A stretch of 39,033 nt of DNA from assembly GCA_001724175.1 (NCBI GenBank), contig MEDT01000076.1, forward strand, positions 8,619-47,651. The letters are read 5' to 3'. The stretch is from Cytophagaceae bacterium SCN 52-12. Lineage in GTDB: Bacteria > Bacteroidota > Bacteroidia > Cytophagales > Spirosomataceae. Below, piece by piece: positions 26,727 through 34,907 of the stretch (its first letter is position 1; each line of letters starts with the position of its first letter). The notes under the pieces are model-generated. The model ran no database searches and was not told the origin of the DNA. It saw nothing but the letters and a program-made list of their open reading frames with translations. The position numbers and the translations under genes were made by a program.

Positions 26727-26751
26727 TGGCGGTATCAGTCTTATACCGCCA
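26727..26751. terminator. hairpin downstream of operon B
   Basis: TGGCGGTAT (26727-26735) pairs perfectly with ATACCGCCA (26743-26751) around a 7-nt loop, 61 bp after the last gene of operon B. On the transcribed strand it is not followed by a T-tract, so termination may be partial, allowing read-through into susCD. Confidence 0.5.
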
Positions 26752-26811
26752 TTATTATTACAGTACGTGGATGATTTATCGTTTTGTTGCGATCATCAGG
26801 CTATCCCTGGA

Positions 26812-28557
26812 TCAAGGCCTTCGCGGCGCATCGCCGGGATTTTCCCTTACTCTTTTCACCTCTCTGGGGCTGATCGGATAGGCATTATTTCCGAATCCTG
26901 ACCGTATATACGTTAGTATCTGTGCGACTTGCTCGTCAGTAAGGAAGTCATGAGGGGGCATTACGCCGTTATAGGGTTTTCCTTTTACCGTAATGGGCCC
27001 CGAAAGTCCCTTCAGCACCAGGTCGATCAGCTTAAAAGGGTTTCCCGTCACCCATTCGGAAGCGACCAGCGTCGGATAACGATTCCCATCACCGTTCCCG
27101 TCGCTGAGATGACAGGTAGCGCAGTACAGATTATAAAGCTGCTCACCGGCTGCTATGTTGCCTTTTTGAAGATTGTCTTCTTTTTCGTCCGGGGTTTTGA
27201 TATTGGTCCGCTGTTTCCTGGCCTCCATTCCTGCAAGCTGGGTTTTCCCGAACCCGCTTTTCTTTCCTTTATACATAATCCGCCAGATCTTCCCGTTTAC
27301 GCTCTCGCTGACATACAGCGAGCCGTCGGGCCCCATGGCCAGTCCTACCGGGCGGGCATGCGCGTCGCTGGTGTTGGGGATGGTGTCGATCCCGGCAAAC
27401 CCGTCGGCAAATACTTCCCAGGGACCGTCCGCCCTGCCGTCTTTCATCGGGACGAACGCCACGAAATAGCCTGCCTGCGGATAAGGGGCGCGGATGGTCG
27501 AGCCATGGAAAGCAATGAATGCGCCGTGACGGTATCGCTCGGGAAATTGATCGCCTTTATAGAAAAACACGTTGTTGGGCGCAAAGTGACCCGGGAAGCC
27601 AGTGACCGGCAGCCCCACCGTGTCGGCTCCTCCCGTCCTGGTCTTATCCCCGCCATACTCGGGGTTCAGAAGCTTTTGTCCCTTCATCTGGTCGTAGTAG
27701 TAATAGGGCCATCCCCCGTTGAAACCACGGGGAACCCTGAAGAATTCTTCAGAAGGCAGCAGCGCGCTCTCCCAGGTCGAATAAAGCTCCGGCCAGACGC
27801 GCGAAAAATTATCGCGTCCGTGCTGGGCGGCGTACAGGTTGTTATCCAGCGGATCCCAGTCCATCCCTACAATGCTTCTGATCCCGGTCGCATATTTCTC
27901 GCCGTCTGCCTGCACCTGGTTGAGCTTATCGGCGTCAAACTTCCATATGCCGCCAAACCATTCGAGCTCATCGCAGGGAGATTTGCCTTTTCCTCCCGGT
28001 TTCCTGTTTTCTTCCTGGCACACATCGCCCGGCGCGCCGAACGAAACATAGAGGTTGCCTTCCTTGTCGAAGGCGATTGATTTGGCAGAATGCTCGACCC
28101 TTCTCCCGTTGAGGATAATCGTATCACGAACGACAACTTCGGTTTTTGCTGCGGGTACAAGCTCTCCGTCGCTCAGTTTGGTGCGGTACACGGCTTCCGG
28201 CGTGGAAAAGTAAAGGTAGCCGTTGTAGATCTTCATAGCCGTGCCGTAATTGTGGGAGTCGGTATAGTCGCCGAAATACCTGATGATATCGGCTTTCCCG
28301 TCGCTGTTGGTATCCCTCAGGGCTACGCTCCCTCCTTCCGGGGTGATCCCCCGCAATTTCATGTAAATGTCGCCGTTGGAATTGACGTCGAGATGCCGGC
28401 CCCTGCCCGTGCTGTCTGCCACAACAAGCGCTTCAAACCCGCCGGGCAGAAACAGGCCGCCATTATCCGCGTCTCCGTCAGGAAGCCCTGGCCCCGCCGG
28501 GCCGCAGCAAAAAAGCAGGCTGGTAAGTGTGATTGTGACGCATATCTGCGGAAGCAT
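26812..28557 (-). CDS. sorbosone/glucose dehydrogenase-type propeller fused to cytochrome c
   Basis: This is probably a periplasm-facing oxidoreductase that passes electrons from a sugar-like alcohol or aldehyde to its own haem. The six-bladed PQQ-type propeller (about residues 40-440 of the longest frame) carries FHG, DAHARPVGLAMGPDGSLYVSE and FNGGWPYYYY elements seen in sorbosone dehydrogenases. A C-terminal cytochrome c domain has the haem motif CATCH (487-491) and the likely axial methionine in GVMPPHDF (541). The N-terminus is hydrophobic and ends in FCCG, suggesting lipidation or Sec export. The ATG at 28557 gives a neater signal than the one at 28581. It is the last gene of operon B. 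Substrate and PQQ use are unproven. Confidence 0.85.
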   Translation of the reverse strand: MLPQICVTITLTSLLFCCGPAGPGLPDGDADNGGLFLPGGFEALVVADSTGRGRHLDVNSNGDIYMKLRGITPEGGSVALRDTNSDGKADIIRYFGDYTDSHNYGTAMKIYNGYLYFSTPEAVYRTKLSDGELVPAAKTEVVVRDTIILNGRRVEHSAKSIAFDKEGNLYVSFGAPGDVCQEENRKPGGKGKSPCDELEWFGGIWKFDADKLNQVQADGEKYATGIRSIVGMDWDPLDNNLYAAQHGRDNFSRVWPELYSTWESALLPSEEFFRVPRGFNGGWPYYYYDQMKGQKLLNPEYGGDKTRTGGADTVGLPVTGFPGHFAPNNVFFYKGDQFPERYRHGAFIAFHGSTIRAPYPQAGYFVAFVPMKDGRADGPWEVFADGFAGIDTIPNTSDAHARPVGLAMGPDGSLYVSESVNGKIWRIMYKGKKSGFGKTQLAGMEARKQRTNIKTPDEKEDNLQKGNIAAGEQLYNLYCATCHLSDGNGDGNRYPTLVASEWVTGNPFKLIDLVLKGLSGPITVKGKPYNGVMPPHDFLTDEQVAQILTYIRSGFGNNAYPISPREVKRVRENPGDAPRRP

Positions 28558-28620
28558 GAAATCAGAACGGTACGACAACATGTATAGAGCGTTTAAAGAA
28601 CCGGGAAAACTGAACTATAA

Positions 28621-29871
28621 TTATTGAGGCGACGGGATAGAGATAGCATTGAGATCATATACGATCGTACCGTCTTTGACGGTAAGCTCGCATTCCAGCC
28701 TCTGGTTTCCCTGCTGCTTGTACCGGGCGACGTCAAAAAAGCCGAATCTGCCTTTTTGAAGGTTCAGCACCGCGATATCGGCTACTGCTCCTACAGACAG
28801 GTGCCCCAGTTCCTTCCGGTTAATGACCTCGGCAGGCCGCCAGGTACTGGCTTTGATCACTTCATTCAGCGGCATACCCAGCGCCATGAATTTCGACATC
28901 ACATTCAGCTGGTCCTTCATCCCGGCATTCATGCTGCCTGTATGAAGGTCTGTGCTGATCACATCCGGGAAAAGGCCTGCCTTGATCGCAGGAATAGCCT
29001 GGGAATAACGAAAGCTTCCTCCCCCGTGGCCGACATCGTAGATAATACCTTTTTTGCGCCCCTCCATCACGAAGGGCTTCAGCACTTTCCGGGCGGTATC
29101 GACTATAGACTCTTTGGTATCGAGCAGCTCGCCGTAGACATGAGTGAAAATATCACCGGGGCGCATCTTTTCCAGGAAAAGCGTTTTGAGCGACAGCCTG
29201 GGCGTACAGCCGCCGAAGTCTACCATTACAGGCAGGTTGCTGAGCTTTCCGGCCTCTACCGCCCTTTCCACAGCAAGGAAGCTGGGCTGATGATAGTGAG
29301 CCACTTTGACGCCTACAATGTAATCTGAATATTTTTTTGCGGTATCGGCAGCCATTTTGGGATCCATGTATTTAGCGTCCTGCTGGTATTCGGAGTATTC
29401 GCTGCCTTTCATACCCTCGTAGCCGACATTGAGAAAAGCAAGTACCCTGGTCCTGGAACGATCTGCTATATTCTTTTTAAAGACTGCAAAATCTTTTGCG
29501 CCCGAGCTGCCGGCGTCTACGACGGTCGTCACTCCCACCCGGAATGTAAAGCCGTCGGCAGGGAGAGACCCGAAACCGTAGCTAAGGTCTCCATCCGAAA
29601 CTGTGCCGGCAAATACGTGGGCATGCATGTCTATAATGCCCGGCGTAACCAGCAGCCCGGTTGCATCGACCAGCTGCTTTGCCGTCGCAGGAGCGATGTT
29701 GGCGGCTACGGCGGCGATACGCCCGTTTGCCACCGCTACGTCCATTTTTTTATCGATTTTATTTTTCGGATCGATAACGCGGCCGTTTTTGATCAGGAGA
29801 TCATACTGCTGCGCAGACAATGACAGGCATGACAAGGAAAAGAATAAAAGGCAGGCGAAACGTAATTTCAT
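28621..29871 (-). CDS. exported amidohydrolase/deacetylase-family metallohydrolase (COG3964 type)
   Basis: This 416-aa amidohydrolase-superfamily protein has a Sec signal (residues 1-20, cleavage near LSAQ). Metal-site residues visible are H83 and H85 (DMHAHVF), K189 as the probable carboxylated lysine (VGVKVAHYH), H244 (FTHVY), H282 and D308 (ISTDLHT). At the strand-5 position where most members have histidine, this one reads VMVDFGG (D218). COG3964 proteins were long misannotated as dihydroorotases; characterised members hydrolyse acyl esters, and they often sit beside SelA-like PLP enzymes, as here (36 bp upstream). A deacylase acting in the periplasm is the best guess. Confidence 0.85.
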   Translation of the reverse strand: MKLRFACLLFFSLSCLSLSAQQYDLLIKNGRVIDPKNKIDKKMDVAVANGRIAAVAANIAPATAKQLVDATGLLVTPGIIDMHAHVFAGTVSDGDLSYGFGSLPADGFTFRVGVTTVVDAGSSGAKDFAVFKKNIADRSRTRVLAFLNVGYEGMKGSEYSEYQQDAKYMDPKMAADTAKKYSDYIVGVKVAHYHQPSFLAVERAVEAGKLSNLPVMVDFGGCTPRLSLKTLFLEKMRPGDIFTHVYGELLDTKESIVDTARKVLKPFVMEGRKKGIIYDVGHGGGSFRYSQAIPAIKAGLFPDVISTDLHTGSMNAGMKDQLNVMSKFMALGMPLNEVIKASTWRPAEVINRKELGHLSVGAVADIAVLNLQKGRFGFFDVARYKQQGNQRLECELTVKDGTIVYDLNAISIPSPQ

Positions 29872-29907
29872 ATAGGTTTAAAACCGAAAAAGGCATTGAA
29901 GGCGGAA

Positions 29908-31107
29908 TTATACTGATGCCCTTGCGAGCTCTTCCCGGATCCGGCCCGCCACAATCTTTTCCTGGCCGGGCTGGAGCATGAACACCGTGATCCGTATGCT
30001 GTCAGGCTCTTCCCAGGCAATGGTCTCGATAGAAGGAGTACCCTGCCTCAGCTTTTCTCCCATTTCCTCACGCGTCAGCTTAACGGCCGAAGGGTCCCAT
30101 CCTATTTTCAAAGATGGCGTATGGTTGGCGACAGGCGGAAGGATGTCTTCGGTATAGACGCCTTTCAGGCCTCCGAGCTGATTTTTGATGTGCGCGATGC
30201 GGGCCTCCCACATTTTCCAGTCTTTCGCATGGTCATGTTTTACATAGCGCTCAAGCGCAGCATACATGCCTATGATCTCTTCTTTGTTCACCTTATGCCC
30301 TCTTCCTATTCCTGATCGCGGCGGCGCGCTGAGCCTGGCAGCGGCGATCAGGTCTTTTTTACCCATCAATATACCGGCGCTTTGCGGCCCGAGGAGCGCT
30401 TTTCCCCCGGAAATGCAGACCAGGTCGAAGCCCATTTGATTGAATTTCCAGAGATTTTCGACCGGCGGTACATCGGCTGCGATATCAATCATAGTCGGGA
30501 TCCCGTGTTTTTTCCCCAGCGCTACCCATTCTTCATCCTTGATCTGTCCGACGGGCCCTTCCCGGTTCAGGAACCATAGCATAGCCGTTTTTTCGCTGAT
30601 GGCCCGGGCAAGCTCCTCTTTCGTCTCTACCAGCACAAACTTTATTCCGGTATTTGCCAGGGCCAGGTGATAGCCGTTGGCGTGCGATTTCTGGAGGATG
30701 ACCTCCGATTTCATCCCGGCTGCTTCAGGAAACGGCAGCGCAGCCACTTTTTTGCCATCCATACCGGTGAGCACACCGGCCATTCCCAGCACGAGGGCCG
30801 ACCAGCACCCGGCGGTAACCATTGCCGCTTCGGCTTTACACAGCTCCGCGATCTTTTCGCCCACCTTGTCCTGAACGTCGTCGAGCATGGCATACTTCTG
30901 TGCCGAGCTCTGAATGGCAGCCATGACTTCGGGCGGCATGAGCGAGGCCGTCATGGAGGTATAATTTCCTGCAGCATTGATAAACGTACGAAGGCCGAGC
31001 TCGCTGAAATAGTCCCTCGCGGGAGGCGCCTGGTGCGCTTCAGCTACCGCGCCGGCGCCGAATGCGGGCAACGCGGCTACTCCTTTTAGAATATCTCTTC
31101 TTTTCAT
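29908..31107 (-). CDS. Tat-exported SelA/DgaE-like PLP-dependent lyase
   Basis: This 399-aa fold-type I PLP enzyme is of the SelA-like group that includes D-glucosaminate-6-phosphate ammonia-lyase (DgaE) and is often misannotated as selenocysteine synthase. The Schiff-base lysine is K236 (ISGGKALLGPQ), the ring-binding aspartate is D208 (MIDIAAD), and the GIGRGHKV loop is kept. The N-terminus MKRRDILKGVAAL followed by an alanine-rich stretch is a twin-arginine signal, implying that it is folded with cofactor and then exported. It lies between a Tat-exported unknown and the COG3964 amidohydrolase. Ammonia elimination from an amino acid or amino sugar acid is plausible. True SelA is excluded by size, export and context. 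Confidence 0.85.
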   Translation of the reverse strand: MKRRDILKGVAALPAFGAGAVAEAHQAPPARDYFSELGLRTFINAAGNYTSMTASLMPPEVMAAIQSSAQKYAMLDDVQDKVGEKIAELCKAEAAMVTAGCWSALVLGMAGVLTGMDGKKVAALPFPEAAGMKSEVILQKSHANGYHLALANTGIKFVLVETKEELARAISEKTAMLWFLNREGPVGQIKDEEWVALGKKHGIPTMIDIAADVPPVENLWKFNQMGFDLVCISGGKALLGPQSAGILMGKKDLIAAARLSAPPRSGIGRGHKVNKEEIIGMYAALERYVKHDHAKDWKMWEARIAHIKNQLGGLKGVYTEDILPPVANHTPSLKIGWDPSAVKLTREEMGEKLRQGTPSIETIAWEEPDSIRITVFMLQPGQEKIVAGRIREELARASV

Positions 31108-31113
31108 CAGAAT

Positions 31114-31134
31114 AAAAGGTTTAAGCCAATAGCT
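31114..31134. repeat. degenerate 7-bp tandem repeats upstream of the SelA/DgaE-like gene
   Basis: Three units in register read AAAAGGT, TTAAGCC and AATAGCT on the plus strand. They fill most of the 25-bp gap, starting 7 bp from the downstream ATG and overlapping the upstream stop codon. The array is short, and significance comes from its likeness to the arrays at 15479 and 32497. Confidence 0.5.
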
Positions 31135-32488
31135 ATTTCTTCTTAAAGCTGTCGGGAATAATAAATTCGTATCCTTTCGGCGGCCATGGGCCGATGCTCT
31201 GGCCGGTGGGCCTCGGGTTTGAAGGTAAAATAGGCTCTATTCCTTCCACATTGTATTTTACATTCAGAAAAGGAGTTTTAATCTCCCTGTGATTGTCCAG
31301 GATCGACCGGATGCCCATGTCGATCATACCGCTGGTCAGCAATGTACGCTCTACAGGTCCCTGCGGCTTACCCGTTACCATGAATTTCTGGATATTCAAT
31401 GTAAGATAGCTAAAATGAGAGTAGCTCATGCTATGGTCGAGCACAAACTCTGTGGACACGGTCTTGCCGTCGGCATTTGCGGCATAGGCCCATCCCTGGT
31501 TAACGTATTCGTCAAGCATCAATATCGCGCCTTTCGTCCCGTCGTTGTATTTGATAACCAGCGCTCTCGGATCTTTTACGAGGTCTCTCATGTTGCCCGA
31601 AGCCTTGTCCCTGACCCGGTTGCAGGCCGCTTCGACCAGGGTCCCGGATATCTTCCCGGAATCGATCGCTTTCCATACTTCGTCGCCTCCTATGCCCTGT
31701 ATGCTGGCTACGCCCGTCTCGCCGCCTTTTCTGCGCTCCACCATGCACTGAAGAATTTCCAGGACGTGAAACCCGTAAGCATCCAGGGAGGCATAGCCGA
31801 TCGCAACCGCCTCTTTTAATTTGACGCCTATCGGGTGTACCAGATGGGGGTCACGCCAGCAATAGGGAAGAGAAGAGCCGGCCATCATCGGTACGTTCAG
31901 CTCTTTGGCCCGGTCGTAGATCCATTTACTGTCGAGCCAGCTGTAGGAAAGATGCTTGTCGGAAAACAGCGGCACCGACCTGCCGGACGCGTCGAAAACC
32001 CTGAAAATTTGCTCGAGGTAGTTCATCCTCGGGTACATTTTCATACCAAACCGGTTTTTGGGATATTCTCCGTGCTCTCCTATATAGATCACGCCGTCGA
32101 CCGCGAGCTTGTCGCCGCCCAGCGTGAGCGCCTCCGCTATGGTAGGGTAGAGGGTGGCGTTGTTCATCTTCGCAATGCGTACCCCGGTGTCGTTGTCTCC
32201 TATCTGGTCGATCCATACGGATACGATCTCTACTTCGGGTTCTACCATGCCGTCGTCGGTGGGTATACCGGCAAAGAGTTTGGTGCCGATAACGTCAGCA
32301 TGGGCGCTGTTCCTGTATATATTGGCGATAAACGCAATTTTCTTTTTCCCGTTTTTTTTCCACTCCCGGATCGGGGCAGGGGAAGAGGCGGGATCTGCCG
32401 AAAGATATGTAAGCGGGAGGAAGCCCAGCCCTGCGGTGATACCGGCAGCCTGCTTCAGGAAATTTCTTCTATGATCGTTGGGTTTCAT
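31133..32488 (-). CDS. Tat-exported protein of unknown function, weakly Gfo/Idh/MocA-like
   Basis: The function is not recognised. The 451-aa protein begins with a clear twin-arginine signal (HRRNFLKQAAG, then a hydrophobic run to about residue 30). After a lysine-rich linker comes KKIAFIANIYRNSAHAD, a strand-turn-helix that could be a Rossmann-type start but lacks a canonical GxGxxG. Notable segments are VIYIGEHGEYP, FSDKHLSYSW, AGSSLPYCWRDP and GWAYAANADGKT. Export by Tat suggests that it binds a cofactor before transport. It lies between the GGT-like gene and the SelA/DgaE-like gene and is probably an oxidoreductase or isomerase of the same periplasmic pathway, by context only. Confidence 0.75.
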   Translation of the reverse strand: MKPNDHRRNFLKQAAGITAGLGFLPLTYLSADPASSPAPIREWKKNGKKKIAFIANIYRNSAHADVIGTKLFAGIPTDDGMVEPEVEIVSVWIDQIGDNDTGVRIAKMNNATLYPTIAEALTLGGDKLAVDGVIYIGEHGEYPKNRFGMKMYPRMNYLEQIFRVFDASGRSVPLFSDKHLSYSWLDSKWIYDRAKELNVPMMAGSSLPYCWRDPHLVHPIGVKLKEAVAIGYASLDAYGFHVLEILQCMVERRKGGETGVASIQGIGGDEVWKAIDSGKISGTLVEAACNRVRDKASGNMRDLVKDPRALVIKYNDGTKGAILMLDEYVNQGWAYAANADGKTVSTEFVLDHSMSYSHFSYLTLNIQKFMVTGKPQGPVERTLLTSGMIDMGIRSILDNHREIKTPFLNVKYNVEGIEPILPSNPRPTGQSIGPWPPKGYEFIIPDSFKKK

Positions 32489-32496
32489 CTGTTATG

Positions 32497-32524
32497 AAAA
32501 GGTTTTAGCTGTTAGGTATTAGGT
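32497..32524. repeat. degenerate 7-bp tandem repeats upstream of the Tat-exported unknown gene
   Basis: Four units in exact register read AAAAGGT, TTTAGCT, GTTAGGT and ATTAGGT on the plus strand, starting 9 bp from the downstream ATG within the 78-bp gap after the GGT-like gene. Two units (GTTAGGT, ATTAGST) recur in the array at 15479-15520. Confidence 0.65.
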
Positions 32525-32566
32525 CCCTGAGCTCGTCGGAGGGTTGTTCATGCCGGGGTTGCCGGT

Positions 32567-34339
32567 TTACCAGCCGATCGCATAGCCGTTTCTCCGGGGG
32601 TCTGCGCCTCCCATGATCCATCCCGAGCCGTAGTCTATAACGATGCCCTGCGCGCCGCCGACGGTCATGGTCCAGTCGCCCAGGCTTGTGTCCAGGCTGT
32701 AGCCCATTTCCCTGAGCTTCTGGAGCGTTTCTTTCGGGATACGGGTTTCGATAAACAGCTCTTTGGCCGGAACGCTGCCCATTTCGTCTTTCCACCGGAA
32801 CCGCGGCGCGCTGATGGCATCCTGGATGTTCATCCCAAAGTCGATCACGTTCATCGCTACCTGCGGTACGGACTGCAATATGCCGAAGCTGCCCGGCGAG
32901 CCTACTACAAGGTGAGGCTTGCCGTCTTTATGGAACTGCATCATTCCTCCGATGCACCAGGAGACGCCCTTGCCGGGCTGGAAGCCGTTTGCCGCTTTCG
33001 GGTTAACGGTCATCCATTCGAGGGCGTTGTTAAATGCGACGCCCGTTTTCCCGGCCACATAGCCCGATCCGAAGCCGCCTCCCAGCGTCTGGGTGATCAC
33101 GACGACGTTGCCCCACTGGTCGACAGCCGACAGGCTTGTCGTGGCGTAGCGATACCTGCCGTCGTCGCCGGCTTCAGGCGCTAAGGGAAACACAAAAGTT
33201 TGCTTTTTCCGGTTGGCGAGCCGCTCTTTGACTTTCTGCGCCACTTTTTCCCGCTGTTTGGCTATATATTCTTCCGATAGCAGCTGCTTTACCGGTACCT
33301 CCACGAAGGCGGGATCGCCGATGTACTTATCGCTGTCGATGCGGCTCAGGTTGATCGCTTCGAAAAGATGGGCAAGGTATTCGACGCTGTTGTGGCCCAT
33401 TTTCTTCACGTCGAATCCTTCCATGATCTTGAGGGTCTCAAGCTGCTGTAGCCCCATTCCCGGCGGCGGGTTGTTATAAACGGTATACCCGTGGTACTGC
33501 ATGGAAAGAGGCTCGGTCCATTGCACTTTGCCCGGTACAGAGGCAAGATCTTCGAGCGATACGAAGCCGCCGTCTTTCTTAAACGCAGCTGCGATTTCCC
33601 GGGCGATGTCACCTTTGTAGAAGACATCGGCGCCTTCGGCGGCTATTCGCCGCATGGTCTGCGCAAGCGGCTTGTTGCTGAAAACGTCGCCTATTTTGTA
33701 AGGAGATTTGTCTTTTTTCAGGAAAATGGCGGCAGCTTCCGGGTGCGGAGCTACCCTCTGCACGATACCGGCCCACATAGACTGGTCATATTCGGTTACG
33801 GGCACGCCTTCCTCGAGATACTGAATGGCGCTTTCGAAGACCTTGCTGAGGGGCATGGTACCGTAGTCCTTCAGCGCCCGGTCCCAGCCCGCCAGGTTAC
33901 CGGGCACCGCCACTGTCCTGGGCCCTATTCCCTCCATTCTTCCGCCGTGCCCGGCCCCGTCGTCGAACCTGGTGATGTCTTTTACTTTTTCAGGGTCGAA
34001 GTTTTGGGGAGCCCAGCCTCCGAAAACGAGAGAACGGGTCCGTTTTTCTTTGGCAGAATAGAAAAGCATATAGCCTACGCCTCCCGTGCCAGACATAAAC
34101 GGCTCGACGGCGTTGAGCGAGGCGGCTGCGGCTACTATGGCGTCGATGGCGTTTCCACCTTCCGCCAGGATTTTCTGGCCGGCCAGTGAGGCCAGTGGAT
34201 GGGCGGTCGCCACCATGCCCTTCTTCCCTACTGCGGCAGGCCTGAGATTTTCTTTGGCCGCCTGCGAATAGGCGCCTGCGGCCAGGCAACAGGTTAAGAT
34301 GATTGCCAGCAGCGCTGTTTTATTTTTTGCTTTGTTCAT
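32567..34339 (-). CDS. gamma-glutamyltransferase-family Ntn hydrolase with altered substrate pocket
   Basis: This is a 590-aa exported (Sec signal, cleavage near AYSQA) member of the GGT family, which self-cleaves to form two subunits with an N-terminal threonine nucleophile. The processing site is T400 in ATTSLSAVDQWGN, where classic GGTs have TTH-x-S. The FREMAP-type segment holding the arginine that grips the glutamate carboxylate reads FGGWAP here (106-111), and the usual SSM pocket motif reads SWC (460-462). The fold is therefore kept but gamma-glutamyl recognition is doubtful, and it may be an acylase or amidase. Its start overlaps the ridA stop by 1 bp, so the two are translationally coupled. 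Confidence 0.88.
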   Translation of the reverse strand: MNKAKNKTALLAIILTCCLAAGAYSQAAKENLRPAAVGKKGMVATAHPLASLAGQKILAEGGNAIDAIVAAAASLNAVEPFMSGTGGVGYMLFYSAKEKRTRSLVFGGWAPQNFDPEKVKDITRFDDGAGHGGRMEGIGPRTVAVPGNLAGWDRALKDYGTMPLSKVFESAIQYLEEGVPVTEYDQSMWAGIVQRVAPHPEAAAIFLKKDKSPYKIGDVFSNKPLAQTMRRIAAEGADVFYKGDIAREIAAAFKKDGGFVSLEDLASVPGKVQWTEPLSMQYHGYTVYNNPPPGMGLQQLETLKIMEGFDVKKMGHNSVEYLAHLFEAINLSRIDSDKYIGDPAFVEVPVKQLLSEEYIAKQREKVAQKVKERLANRKKQTFVFPLAPEAGDDGRYRYATTSLSAVDQWGNVVVITQTLGGGFGSGYVAGKTGVAFNNALEWMTVNPKAANGFQPGKGVSWCIGGMMQFHKDGKPHLVVGSPGSFGILQSVPQVAMNVIDFGMNIQDAISAPRFRWKDEMGSVPAKELFIETRIPKETLQKLREMGYSLDTSLGDWTMTVGGAQGIVIDYGSGWIMGGADPRRNGYAIGW

Positions 34340-34878
34340 TACTTCAACTCTACAATCATTTCTATTTCTACAGGAATATTCATAGGGAGCGAGCCGACGC
34401 CTACGGCAGATCTGGCATGCTTTCCGTTATCGCCGAATACATCGACCATCAGGTCAGAAAACCCGTTGATGACCTGCGGATGCTGGTCGAACGTAGGGAT
34501 GGCATTGACCATTCCCAATACCTTTACAAAACGCTTGACTTTATTAAGATCACCTATTTCGGACTTCAGGGCGCCCAGCAGGGAGATTCCCGTGAGTCTT
34601 GCCGCCTCTTTTGCCTGGTTAAGGTCGAGGTCGGCTCCTACCTTGCCTTTCATATATTCGCCGTTTTCCTGGACGGGCCCGTGACCTGATACGAAGACCA
34701 GCTTACCTACCGTAACGGCCGTAACGAAATTGGCAATCGGCTTTCCCGGAGGCTTCAGCGTGATACCCAGCTCTCTGAGCCGTTTTTCGGGGTCAGTATT
34801 TTTTTGGGCGGCGAGCGGAGACACCGACAGCTGGATCGCCAGGAAAACAACGGTGTAAAAGCTAAGAAGTGATTTCAT
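34339..34878 (-). CDS. exported RidA-family protein
   Basis: This 179-aa RidA/YjgF-family protein carries an N-terminal Sec signal (hydrophobic VVFLAIQLSV, cleavage near PLAAQ), which is unusual because RidA is normally cytoplasmic. The family core is intact, with VFVSGHGPV, the arginine in HARSAVGVGSLP and the closing PVEIEMIVELK. The extra N-terminal length relative to a 125-aa RidA is the signal plus a short linker. It is co-translated with the GGT-like gene and lies in the same transcript as an exported PLP enzyme, so hydrolysis of imines formed in the periplasm is the obvious hypothesis. Confidence 0.88.
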   Translation of the reverse strand: MKSLLSFYTVVFLAIQLSVSPLAAQKNTDPEKRLRELGITLKPPGKPIANFVTAVTVGKLVFVSGHGPVQENGEYMKGKVGADLDLNQAKEAARLTGISLLGALKSEIGDLNKVKRFVKVLGMVNAIPTFDQHPQVINGFSDLMVDVFGDNGKHARSAVGVGSLPMNIPVEIEMIVELK

Positions 34879-34907
34879 AGGTATAAAAATTAGTTATAAT
34901 CCGGTAT

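Larger units (their letters stand above)
26470..26811. other. non-coding spacer upstream of the second susCD
   Basis: No gene is supported. This roughly 340-bp AT-rich stretch contains a candidate -7 element (26580-26587), an inverted repeat with 8-bp arms (26688-26707) and a GC-rich hairpin (26727-26751) that lies 61 bp after the stop of the upstream dehydrogenase gene. Confidence 0.7.

Noticed and set aside
26929-28080. 383-codon plus-strand open frame
   Set aside because: It lies antisense within the dehydrogenase/cytochrome c gene, whose product has clear motifs. Its arginine- and proline-rich translation has no recognisable domain.
29908-31107. L-seryl-tRNA(Sec) selenium transferase (SelA)
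   Set aside because: The protein is shorter, carries a Tat signal and has no selB, selC or selD nearby; the DgaE-like group fits better.
33491-34189. 232-codon plus-strand open frame
   Set aside because: It is antisense to the GGT-like gene; the minus-strand protein is supported along its full length.
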